Shown here in pieces: positions 1 to 13,900 of a DNA stretch of 64,000 nt. The notes beneath the pieces are model-generated. The model did not search any database. It had not been told where the DNA came from and saw only the letters and a list, made by a program, of their open reading frames with translations. Positions within the stretch are counted from its first letter, which is position 1; every line of letters begins with the position of its first letter. The position numbers and the translations under genes were made by a program. The stretch is from Anastatus disparis (lineage: Eukaryota > Arthropoda > Insecta > Hymenoptera > Eupelmidae), in assembly GCA_017163975.1 (NCBI GenBank), contig JAFFSR010000227.1:5942501-6006500 (forward strand). Reading direction: 5' to 3'.

Positions 1-1670
1 ATGTTGTATCTAAGGGAGGGGGTATTATATTGTGTATATATCTTTTACTTTTGTATATACATATATTCGTTTTGGTACTATCCTTGTCTTTGCTCCAGCT
101 ATATAATGGCTGTCCTTGTTTGGCTTGTACTACTGTGCTCAGATGTTGGCTGCGCAGTGGCAAGCCTGCCTGTTCTCGAATCATACTGCCGGCATTGTTT
201 AAAAGGATTCTTTGGCTGAATTCGTAGCACGAGTTTTATTATTTAACTGTTTGATGGTTTAGACAGGTGGAGACAGAGGTGAGAATGAAGAAATTCGTTC
301 TATGTCTTTCTCTTTCTATTTTGGAGCACGCATTTTGATGACTATTTCTTTGCATTTTCGGTCTTGAAAAATTAAAAATCGCTCATGACTAGGGTATTTA
401 TCAGATTGCAATCATTATCTCGTATTTTAAATCTATTTAAACGTAACCTCTATATTGGGGAAAAAGAATGAATAAAAAATTTTTAGATGAAAAAAGTGAT
501 TGTTTAATTTTTAGTATACCTATTTCAATCATAGATTGTCTTGCTAAAAGAGTAAAAAAATGGTCAATAACGGAGTATTACCGTTCGTCAGAAGTATTGA
601 CTTTAGCAGAAATGATTTAGAGTAAGTAATTTTATATCAATGAAATAATTAGCTTATCGTAATTTATTTCGTCTTATTTTATTATATGACTATTTATCAT
701 AATAACTAAACGTTTTAAATATGGTCATTAATTGTTTAGTTTATTTTTTTTTATAATACATAAACAATAGTTTTTTGAGAAATGTTAAACTAGTTATCAT
801 AGTTTTATAATTTGAAATTTTCTATTAAATTTAACGTTTTTAAATTATTTTTACAATGAATATCTGAAATTTAACATCTGTTATAAATTTAACAACAGCC
901 TATTTTTTTCCATAAAAAATATATCTATTTTTGTTAATGACAGTATATGGAAAACCAATTGAAGCTGCTTGTTTACTACATACAAAAAGTAAATTATTAA
1001 TAACATATTTACAATTACAGATTTGTCAAAATTTATGATACAAGACACTTTTTGCATAGAACAGCATCAATGAAATTTAAAAATCAGATTTAAAATTTAA
1101 AAATTCTTGAACTTGGCTATTTTCCAATATTATGCTTCCATTTAATAAGCATTTCTAAAAGTAATTAAAAATTGAAATCAATCATTCCCGTATAATTTAT
1201 AATAATATTAATATTGATAATAGCATCATTAAAATTATTTTAGTACATTTAAAAATTTTTAACTTGATAAAAACTTATTTTTTTTAATATTTATATATCA
1301 AATAATAATATACAATAAGTGTACAACATTACTAAAATCTTGTAATGTTTAATTTGGAAATGCTTATTATATGTGTCTTCTTGAGTAACTTAATTTTAGT
1401 TGAATTTAAATTGATATTTCATTAAGTTGATGTTAATCATTAAATTTCAGTAATTTGTTTTAAAAAAGCTCTTAGTAAAAATAAGTATTTCAGGTACTTG
1501 TGAGCATGAATTATGTAAATTAATTCCGATAATGTAATTTTCCTATGTACAATTTGCTGTAGATCAATGGACTGTACATCAGAGTCCAAGAAGAGAGACT
1601 TTCTGTATTACAATTACATTACATACGAATCGTGAACTTAGATCAATCGAAAGTAAAGAGATATTATGGC
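1..1670. other. Left flank and fliI 3' side, no complete gene
   Basis: This is AT-rich DNA downstream of the fliI stop codon (fliI runs toward the left edge). The fliI 3' UTR must begin at 1670 and run leftward. I see no convincing AATAAA on the minus strand close to the stop, so its end is not placed. The open frame at 1-219 has no recognisable domain and biased, low-complexity composition, and I do not call it a gene. The only structured item is a fliI exon-1 lookalike on the plus strand at 560-621, listed separately. I searched 640-1630 by eye for further fliI-like exons and saw none. Confidence 0.6.
534..635 (+). pseudogene. Orphan duplicate of fliI exon 1 (inverted, frameshifted)
   Basis: Bases 560-621 closely match the first coding exon of the fliI gene in this same window (7417-7479), but on the opposite strand. 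The copy reads Met-Val-Asn-Asn then GVLPFVRSIDFSRNDL. The gene reads Met-Val-Lys-Thr then [17 protein letters not shown] count about nine substitutions and a one-base deletion over 62 bases. The similarity runs into non-coding sequence on both sides: the 5' leader from about 534 (GATTGT through an A-rich run to the ATG) and the splice donor with the start of the intron (GTAAGTAATTTTA). It is therefore a copy of genomic DNA, not a retrocopy. The lost base puts the donor in phase 2 instead of phase 0, so it could not splice to a normal exon 2. Read through, it stops after 21 codons at 623-625. No other fliI exon follows. It is most likely a dead fragment; a transcribed leader exon or tiny ORF is less likely. 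Confidence 0.8.
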
Positions 1671-4600
1671 TTATCCCAATGGCCGTTTGTGCAAACCCCA
1701 TCCATGGAAGCATTTGGTAAATCGTCGCGACTCTTTTGCTTTGGCAGTAAGAAACAGCTTACGAGGTTTCTCAGGCTGTTTAACTCTTACATGTTGAATG
1801 TACACCTGAAAATTACAAGATATTTAAATTTATAAAATTAACACATTGAAATGATTGTGTGATCACAAAATTATATTAATTTGTATATTTATAATAATAC
1901 TAGCTTTTATTTACCTGAGCTGACTTGTAAGCCAATTTAGTTTCCACTTCTGAACAACGAGTGCCAAGCCATAAAAATATTTGTTCTCCATTATCAAGAA
2001 TCATTATATCATCATCAGCTAGATCATCCTAAAAAATCATTTAATCATAATTATAATAACAATGAATAATTACTTTTATAAATAATTATTATAAACTGAA
2101 ATTTATATATTTATTTGTAAAAGGAATCCTATCTGTTTAAAATAAAAATAGAGTAAAAAATAAATAAAATAATTAAACTGAAAATTGTTCTTACTTGACA
2201 AAAATCTGTACATTTTTCACTAGCAGTAAAATATCCTTTTTCGTTTGAACATCTAAATAGTCTTGTATATTTCATATACTCAGCATCAGTCTCATAAGGT
2301 TTTTTGCCACCTACAGCTACCCAAAAAAAGTTTTCTGGCTCTTCACCTTCATTTAAGATCTGAAGACTAATATAAGGCTGCAACAAATTGAATTTATTAA
2401 TTTACAAAATGGTGAAATATGTTATTATTAAGATTATGTTAACTTACATTATTGAACATTTCTTCTGCTATTTCTTTAATTAACGTTGCATCTTCATTAT
2501 TAGCTTTAGAACCAATCCAAATGTAAACTATACCCGTTTCATCATCATTGTTAAATGGTACATTTAAAATATAACTATAGAAAGATAAATTTGAAAATCA
2601 TTAAATATTCTACAAATAATTCAGTTCTTCTGTTTATTAGTAACCTACCAAAATGCTGAATTTAATAAACCTGCATCTGGTGTAATTTGAATCAGTCTTG
2701 TACATATTGAACTACCATTACTTCTTAAATGATAAAACTCTATTTTGTTTTCTTCATTTGTTTTTATTTTTTTTCTCTTTCCTTGATGAATGATGAATTT
2801 CCTTTTAAAGTGTGCCATAAATTTTAAATTTTCTTGTTGTTGATGCATTCTCACTACATCTAATTTTTTACCAAATAATTTGTGTAAGCTGAAGTACAAA
2901 TATAATTAAATTTAATCATTTATTTCAATGAGACATTTTATTTTTCTTTAAACAAATAAATAAATTATTAACTTAAATGTAAATGTAAGCCAACCCATAT
3001 TTCCAACATCTCTTCCTTGCCAAAAATAAACTATATCTTCGCATTGTTCATCATCATCATTTTCATTATCTTCTAAAGGCTAAGATATTTAAAAAATAAA
3101 AAAAAATTATTTATAATTTTCGATTAACAGTTATTAATAATTAATTTTCATACCAGTCGATATTTGCACAAAAAGACATAGCAGTCACTACTGTAAAAGT
3201 GTCCCAGTTCTTCTTCAGGTAGACGAACGAATTTTTTACCTTCTAATATGAAAGCTTCCATTTCTTTTAGATCATCGTTCCATTCTGCTATAAGTTGTTC
3301 TGCTTCTGTAGGAGACATTAAAGGCTGACGAGGCATAAACAATGCAGCAAGATCCGCCTAAATATATAAAATCATTTTATTATATAGCTACTACGTTTTT
3401 TAATAATTATTTTGTAATTTATATATATTACTTTATACTAATAAAAGTAGTATAAATAAAATGTACCTTAGTTTCTTGTTGTTTAGCCCACTTTGTTAAA
3501 TCAGCACCAGTCTTGGCAACTGATTCAACTGTTCTTGTAAAATCCACTGCTATGACTTCATCCCATCCAATAAATTTACTTTTAAAAATTTGTGATTCCG
3601 TACCCTCTTGCAACCTTGTAACAAGAGCATAATCTGGCCTTTGAATCATATTAAACAATTCTTGAGATAATTTTACGGCAGCAGCTCTCACTAATCTAGT
3701 TGATTTTTTACCAAACCTAAAAATGTAATGGATGATTTAATTATTTAATTGCTTATAAATCTACTTTAACAAAGGCAGATATTTCATTGATTCAATAAAT
3801 ACCAGACATAAACATCCAAATAACAGTCTAATATATACACATTTCGATTATTGAGAAGAGTATTGACTAGTTTTCCACGGGGCACCTCTACTTGAGGTAA
3901 TTCTAAGTAACCCATACCTAGACAAACTTGATACAGTCTTGGTATAACAGGTGTAAAATTAGGATCCACATGCTCCTACAGAAACCAGGTTAAATTTAAA
4001 AAATACGTTTACATTATTAGGATTTTCAATTAATAAAATAATTACCACTGGTTTCATTGGGCCATCTGCACCTAAACTTTTCCAAAATTCTTCACTTTCT
4101 GATCCCATAATTTCAGTTATAATTTCAGATTTGTTTTTCCTTTCTATTTTATTTATCTTTTCAGCTATTAATCTCGCTTTTGATTTTAAAGTATTTTTTG
4201 CTTTCTGACCGTACCATCTATATATTGTTTGACCGCAATCAAGAACAAATACATAATTTGGATCTAATGATTCAGCGCTTACAGGAACTGGTTCTAAATG
4301 AATTAAAGCTCCAGCATCATGAACTCGATACAATCTTGTTACTACAGGCTAATTAATAACATTTTTTATTAGACTGTACTTTTTAAATAGCATTTAATTT
4401 GCAAGATAATTATTGAATTATTTTACCGTATCTTCAACAGTATAGAATCCAGATGACGTACGTCCTCCCTCTATGTACGTGATACCAGATTCAAAAAGCA
4501 TTAGAAATTCGTCTGATTCATCCCCTTGTTCTTCCCTGATTGTTCTGCATTGTGCGCCAAGAAAATTACGTAAATTTACTGCGTGGATAGCTGCACATGC

Positions 4601-7479
4601 ACGCTTGTCAAGCTTGAAATAATAAAAAGTTTTAATTACATAAAGTGAAAAAATTTCACAATAAAAATTTAATGTAACAAGATTAAATTAAAAACATTTT
4701 TTTATAAAGAAGCACATACTGTTGCCTTTTCTCCAATCCAAAAGTAAATTGCCCACACTAATGAACTACTTTCATCAACACTTGTTTTCAAAACAATATA
4801 ACAATCTCCTTCATAAAATTCTCCATGAGCAACTTCTTCTATTTGATTTGGTAAAAAGTTTTCGATTTCCCATATGGATAATCCAGGTGCCTGTCCAGCA
4901 CCTTCATCAAAAAATTCAGAATAATCTAATGGGGGTTTTTCTAAAGTTTCATCCCACTTTTTTGGTCTATAAAATTAAATTAAATATCATCTTAAAGCAT
5001 CATCATCAAAAGCATTTCTATTAAGAAAATTAAATAAACTCACTTCAATGACTCTCTTGCATCTTCTCGATTGCTATCTCTATTTTGCTCGTTTGCAATA
5101 TCTTTCATTCCCTAAAAATAAATTGTGTAAATCCAATTAATTCGGAAAAGTTTAATTTATGAATGAATTTACTTTTAAAATTTTAACTTGATCTTGATCC
5201 GCTTCTTCTTGATCACGTCTTCTTCTTAATCTCATTTTTCTCGTCATAGGATCTTTACTACTATCTAAAAGAAGTTATCAATTATAAACTAATTTATTAT
5301 AAAACATTTGATTAAATTTAACAAATTGTAGGGTGAGAGGAATAACGTCTTGACTCGACAAAGTTCGTAAAAACATTTAAACTCGGCGTTGCGCATAATA
5401 AAGTTAAAATTCTGCTGCTTATTTTTTCTTTGATGGATAATAGAGAATTAATTATAATATATATGAATGTTTAACTTACTAGGTGTTTGTGCAGGTGCAG
5501 GTATATTAGCTCCAGCAAGACGCAATTGATGTTGTAAAGAAAAATCGATATTATAAAACTCTACCCCTGATCCTCTTTGGATTTCTGTTGGTTTTGGTGG
5601 CATAACTAAATTTGGATTGTCTCTTAAATCAAGACATTCTAAATCTGTAAGTAAATGAATAGCATCTGGTACAGTAATGAGTCTATTAGAAGTTAAAATT
5701 AACTGTTTTAAAGAACCACATCTGAAATAAAAAATATGATTTTATATTTAAATAAATTCAAATGTAATGCAAAAGAATAACATTAATAAAACTTTACCTG
5801 CAAAGGCCTTCTGGAATCATTTCCAAACGATTTTTTGCTGCAGAAAATACTTGGAGTGATGAAAGTTTTCCAATCCCAGATGGAATACCTTTGAAATCTA
5901 ATTCATTATCATTTAAATAAAGTCTTCTCAAAGATAAAATTTTGCATAATGAAACTGGTAATACTGTTAATTTATTTCTACAGAGATTAAGAGTTTCCAA
6001 GTTTTGCCACGTTTCTGTGAAAATTTAAAATTATATAGCATACTATTCATTGTATCAAATAAGTAAACTTTTTTTTATTAATAAAATACCTATTGCAGTA
6101 GGAAGTTCAGAAATTTGATTGTCACTTAAATTAAGACGACGGAGATTAGAAAGAGAGTAAAGAGCATCTGGTACTTTGGGTAAATCATTTTCTGATAAGT
6201 CTACCTCTTGCAAATTTATTAAGCTTTCTAAATTTGAAGGTATATTGTTTAATGTTCGTTGAGTATCTCTCATTTGTAATGTTGTTAAATTTATTAAAGA
6301 TGGAAGTTGTCTGCAAACATTTAAAAAAGTGTTTTAAATATACATTAGACAAGAGTTTTTAATTAATTAAATTAGAATATTTTAAAATTACCGAAGTTGA
6401 AAATGTCCAAGAGGATTGTGATTTAAATTCAAACTCTGCAAGTTAGCTAATCTACGTACTTGAGGTGGTAACGTTTCTAATTGGTTATGACTTAGGTCAA
6501 GGAACAACAAATCAGTTAAATGAATAAATAATGTATTTGGAATTGTCTGTATGCTGAAAAATAAATAAATTCAAATAAATATTTAAATAAAATGAATTCC
6601 CAACATTTATTTTTACTTACTGATTGTGACTTAAATTAAGATTAAGTAATGAGCGAGCCCTCTCAAGTCCTTCTGGAACTTCACGTAAATTATTTTTGCT
6701 TATATCTAAGGTAGATAATTCTTCTAAATGAAATAATTCAGCTGGTATTCCACTTGTTTTAATATTATTCTGGCGTACATTCAAAGTTCTTAAGCAGTCA
6801 AGCTCAGTTAATTCTCCAAATAATTTTTCTAATCGATTTTTTGTGAGAGATAAATGTTCCTGAGAAGTCAATAAATTGTAATTATTTTTTTTTATATTCA
6901 GAATTGTTTAATATGCATAAAATTAACTTAAAAAATTTTATAAAAAAAATATCTTATCAATTATAGAATTATTTCTACGTAGTATTTAAAAAACAATAAC
7001 CAAAATATTTATCTTACTAATTTTAAAAGTTTTCCCATTTCTTCTGGTATTTCTCCTAAACATGTATTGTCCAACTTTAGCCATTGTATTCCTGTCATCA
7101 AACGAATAGACTCTGGAAATCTTCCTTCCTGAAAATTGGAAACAAAATTAATTTATTTGTTGTATATAGTAAACAAGCCTCTGGCTTTTCATATCCTGAT
7201 ATCAACAAAAATAGATTTATTTTTTATGAAAAAAAGCTACTGTTTAATAACATCATGTATTACAAAAAAAAAATAATATAATAAATAAATAATGACCATA
7301 TTTATAAGATTTAGTTATTAATTATGATAAATAGCTATGTAATAAAATAAGGCAAAATATATAACAATAACTTAATTATTTAATTAATTAAGATAAAAAA
7401 AAATAAAATTACTTACTCCAAAATCATTTCTGCTCAAGTCAACACCTCTGACAAATGGTAATACTCCAGTTTTGACCAT
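1671..7479 (-). CDS. fliI: Protein flightless-1 (LRR plus gelsolin repeats), complete
   Basis: Actin-binding and actin-remodelling protein of the gelsolin superfamily, also known as a nuclear-receptor coactivator scaffold. Twenty-one coding exons join in phase: 7479-7417, 7128-7018, 6859-6621, 6553-6392, 6310-6090, 6014-5798, 5721-5480, 5264-5173, 5111-5044, 4966-4720, 4612-4427, 4348-4046, 3975-3803, 3716-3467, 3357-3154, 3079-2973, 2888-2649, 2574-2448, 2377-2195, 2028-1915, 1805-1671. The sum is 3684 bases, giving 1227 aa, close to the roughly 1250-1270 aa usual for the family. The start is the Met before [10 protein letters not shown], the conserved N-terminus. Leucine-rich repeats fill residues about 10-410 (LxxLxLSxNxL pattern). 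A basic/acidic linker follows to about 480, then six gelsolin-type repeats (for example [11 protein letters not shown] near 510 and YIWIGSKAN near 1065). The C-terminus has the family's [11 protein letters not shown] motif. All introns are GT-AG. The gene is divergent from NSUN4. Confidence 0.97.
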
Positions 7480-8251
7480 TTTTTTTCTTTTTCAATAAAA
7501 CAATCAAAGATGAAAAATCATCAACGAACAAAAATGTAAACAATGACTTTTTTTGATCAAGAGTGAATAAAAATTTTTTATCAATCCTTTTTCCTCGGAA
7601 TAATGTTTAAATACATGGAGATAGCAATGCCCTTTTGGGCGGCTTGAAGTTTTGTAAGACAAGAAATGCATAAAACTAGTTCTGCTATGTTGTATTTTTG
7701 ATCTTCCCAACCCAAAGTCAATTATCCAAATACGCACTCAAAAATAGAAAAAGAAAGAAATAGACAAATTCCTTGCATTCTTATTTTCTTCTCCGGTTCC
7801 CTGAACTAGTTATGCTATAATAAAACTCCCGCTGCGAATTCCAGCCAATGAATCCGTTATTCGAGAATACCGTCAGGCTTGCCAGTTACGCATGATCTAG
7901 GACTTTTTGAATCTTTAAGTCTAATGATCATGAAAGATTAAGAAAGAATAAAATAATGCATTTGTATGTTTTGATGTTTTTACAGGTGCACATGAAAATT
8001 AACTATCCAGTACAAGAATATGCATTAAAATTTGCATCATAATTTATAATATAAAACATTTTTTTCACTGCTTTACAAATCTTATAATTTAAAATTTCGC
8101 GCATTGCATTTACTGCACAAAAAGTTCCTAGAAATATATTTTTGTATCATTCTCACGTTGTTTGAAACATGAAAGTTCCAACATAACCTTAACATGTGCA
8201 AAACTAAACTTTTATATAAACTTTAAACGTTGATACATTAATTTTCTTGAA
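7480..8251. promoter_or_regulatory. Divergent fliI / NSUN4 promoter interval
   Basis: These 772 bases lie between the fliI start codon (minus strand) and the NSUN4 start codon (plus strand). They must hold both 5' UTRs and both promoters unless an upstream noncoding exon lies elsewhere. The least AT-rich part is about 7770-7910. I see no clear TATA box or initiator that can be assigned with confidence. A shared bidirectional promoter for two housekeeping genes is an inference from spacing alone. Confidence 0.5.
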
Positions 8252-10419
<2,168 letters not shown>

Positions 10420-10984
10420 AACCAGTAAGTAAAGTAATTAATTCTTGTATATATATATTTTTTTCAAGTTAACTTTGTATAATACATATTTATCTTTGTG
10501 GTTCTTTCTTAATTATAATATATTATCATAGAATTTACTTTTAGAAGAGTGAAAAAATATTGAAATTATTCGGCTAAATTATATATCATAGACTTAATGT
10601 ACAGATCTCTTATAACTATATATAAATAATTACAAATCTTAAATTTTTATATTTTTTTCACAAAATAATTACCTAACGTAAACGTCCCATGACACGTATG
10701 TCAGCTATATGAATATAAAATGTAAATATAATTTATTTGTACTTGTATGTTGTGTGATAATATAATTCGATAAAATTATTTCATGACATTTTAAAATAAT
10801 AATGATAGCAACTATTTTATAACTATTTGCTTTATAAAATACTAATCCGTAAAAAATGCTGTTATCTATATGAAATTCATGAAAATCTTATTGGGACTTT
10901 TTATACATTCTTTTTCTTTTTTTTTTACTTAAGAGAAAGACTTTTTGTCATAACAACATTTCATTAAAACTTATATCAATTAAA
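10420..10984. other. Convergent 3' UTR interval between NSUN4 and the SLC17 gene
   Basis: This interval separates the NSUN4 stop from the SLC17 stop and is AT-rich without ORFs. On the minus strand an AATAAA lies at 10732-10737 (reads TTTATT on plus), about 250 bases past the SLC17 stop, and could be its poly(A) signal. For NSUN4 the only nearby AATAAA overlaps its own stop codon. Confidence 0.45.
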
Positions 10985-13900
10985 TTAATGTCTCGCTTCT
11001 TTTAAAGGAACTGTTTGCTCTGGTCTCTCATCGTCGTGCGATGACTTGACTTTATTCCATGGCTGTTCTTCTCCAGTACCAAACATTGTGTAGATTAGCA
11101 TTTCAATGATGTATAGACCTACTGTTATGAAAAATATCACTCTCCAAGCCATGATACTTTCCTGTAAATAAGAACGTTTGTTATTGTAAATAAAATAATT
11201 ATTAGTTATTATTAATTTTCATTTTAATAATGAATTTTAAAAAATCAGATAGTCATTAGACTAAATATTTAAATTTGTATCTTGTATATAAATTTTTTAA
11301 AATAAAGATTTAATCTTTAAAAGTTAATACTGTGATTAATTTTATTTTTAGATTAAAAATTCAAATCTTGAAATAACTATTTTCTAAATAAAAATAGTAA
11401 CTTACATTATTATGAGTTTGATGAGTTAATTTTCCTACGATGATAGGCACAATGAATCCTGGTATTGTTGCAACGGTATTTGTTAAGGCAACAAGCGTAC
11501 CAGCGAAATTAGGAGCTATGTCTATATGATTCGCGAGAAATCCGCAATACATTCCGCCGATGCATGTGGTACCTATCGTCATTAATGCGACCGCAACTAA
11601 TGGATTTCCACTAACGTAGGATACACCAAGAAGGCAGAACATAGGAACGGCAGATGCTAAAATAAGATAATATCGAGTGTTAGTAATGATTTTGTATTTT
11701 ACTGTAAATATTTGTTTATATATAAAATATGGTTAACGAAATTTTTTTACTATTTCTTTTTGTAACTTAAGAAATTTTATGAAATTTACGTACAAAATAA
11801 TGTGCCAATTTTTCTCGACACTGTTACTGAGATCCAATTTTTATCTTGCATTACTCCAAGACCTTTACTGAGAGCCATTGTAAATATCCACATGCAGAAG
11901 AACGGTAATGAAGACAGCCATGCATTCTGTAGAGAATGAAAAATTTAGCATCGTAAAACGTGACGGTAAAATTTATATCAACGCATTCTTCAAATGAAAA
12001 ATTACTTACTTTTTTAAGATCATAACCCAGAACTTGATTCATGAATGTTGGGAGCTCGATGAGTAGCATGTACCAACCGAAATTGCTGCAGAAATGAGCA
12101 ACTAAAATAGCCCAAAACGGCGGTGATTTGAGAATTTGGAACCACGGTACTTCTGATAGTTTCTGTAAACAAAGCATTCGTCTTTCTTTTATAAAAGATA
12201 AAAATTTTAGTAAAAAATATTAGGGAAAACATGAGTTGCAATTTTTTTTATATGATGTCTTAAAGGTATAGTATAAGAAATATTTTTATAAATATTTCTG
12301 ATACAAATTTCACCAATTAAAATGGTCAATTCATTAATTACTGGTCAGTTTTTTTCATGAACGCTTGGCGAAACATTCTTTTAGAAATAAACAACATTTT
12401 GAACATTGTTTATAAAAAAAAAACATTGATTTTAATCGTTCGGAACAGTATAGAAACTGTTTCGCCTTTTACAAAAGTTATTCAGTCGGTAAAAAAATAA
12501 GCGCCATTTACACTTTTTGATCTTCTCTGACACATTCAAAAACAATCAAAAAGGGTTGTTTCAAAAGATTGCCTTGTCAGTCAAAAAAAAAATTCGTTAC
12601 ATTGGAAAAAAATTGGTTTTACTTTTGTATTTGTAACTAAATAAATTCAAAATAATGAAAAAAAATCATAAAAATAATTACGGCGTGAGTAATTATAATA
12701 ATTAAAAATAACTATACAAAATTTCTCTTCAAGACTCAAAGTATTATATCTTAATGAAAAATTTTTTTAAACTTTTAAATTCACAAAACTTTAACAATCT
12801 TTTCCATCCCCTATACTAAAATATTGAAAAACTTAAAAATACTCACCATTTTATGCGACTCATTATTCTGTCCAAGCGAATTCTTAATATAATCCCGTTC
12901 CACATTAGTAATCAATACTTTTTGTTTATCCGGCGAATCTTGAATAACAAGACCCCAAACTGTGCACCAAATTAAACAAAGTAAGCCTTCGATATAAAAT
13001 ACCCATTTCCAACCGCAGGTTGCAGCTATCATGCCTGATAGTAATATAGAAATAACTGTGCCGAGGGCAGTACCTAAAATATCAAATTATTTGTATACAT
13101 AGGATTATTGGGAGTAAATATTGGGATAGTCGATAGAGTAAATAAATAGTTTGCTTTTTAAGTGGGCTAATTATTTTAAGAATTTCTCAATTCCGATTAC
13201 CATGTTATTTTAATGCGTGGATATTTAGGTAAATGCTCTTTCCAATATTTCTCAGTTTTTCAATCTTAATATGAACTACGAAAGTTATATTGGAAATGAC
13301 TTTAAATTACTATGATATTATCACATCAACGTCTATTAGAACTGTTGACAGTTCCGTAAAACTTTTTTAATTTTCATGAAAAACTAAAAGATTGAAATAT
13401 GCTTTTACTCCACGTACTTCAATGCTTAGAAACAGACATAAAAGAATATCTAGGTTGACTTTAGCGACTACGGAATAACAATGCATATATGAAAACCAAA
13501 TACAATAAAATATAAAATATATTTTTCCAAAGTTTCAAAAATATTTTTTACTATAAGCAAATTCTAAACATTGAAATATATTTCTTATTTACGTTTCGTG
13601 TGCACGCGCATAAAAATCAATCAAAAAGTTTAATTTCCTAACGGAACAGAGTTTTCTAATACATAGAAATAGAAAAATCATTGAGGAAATAACGTTATTT
13701 AGAAAGTTTCCATGCAGGAAATTGAAGCACATTCGGTAAGAATATTGTAATGTCATAATCAAACTTTAATGTGTCCCGTCATTTTAAACACGTGTGTATA
13801 AAGAAAAATATCGATAAAACTTTTTTTCACGGATTTCTTTGAAAGTTTAATGTTTACGAGCCTGTGAATAATTAAAATTTTGTTAAAAGGATATCGAGAA

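Noticed and set aside
1..219. Open frame at the left edge (72 aa)
   Set aside because: Cys/Tyr/Val-rich translation of low-complexity DNA, no domain, no splice-site context. It could in principle be the end of an upstream exon but nothing supports it.
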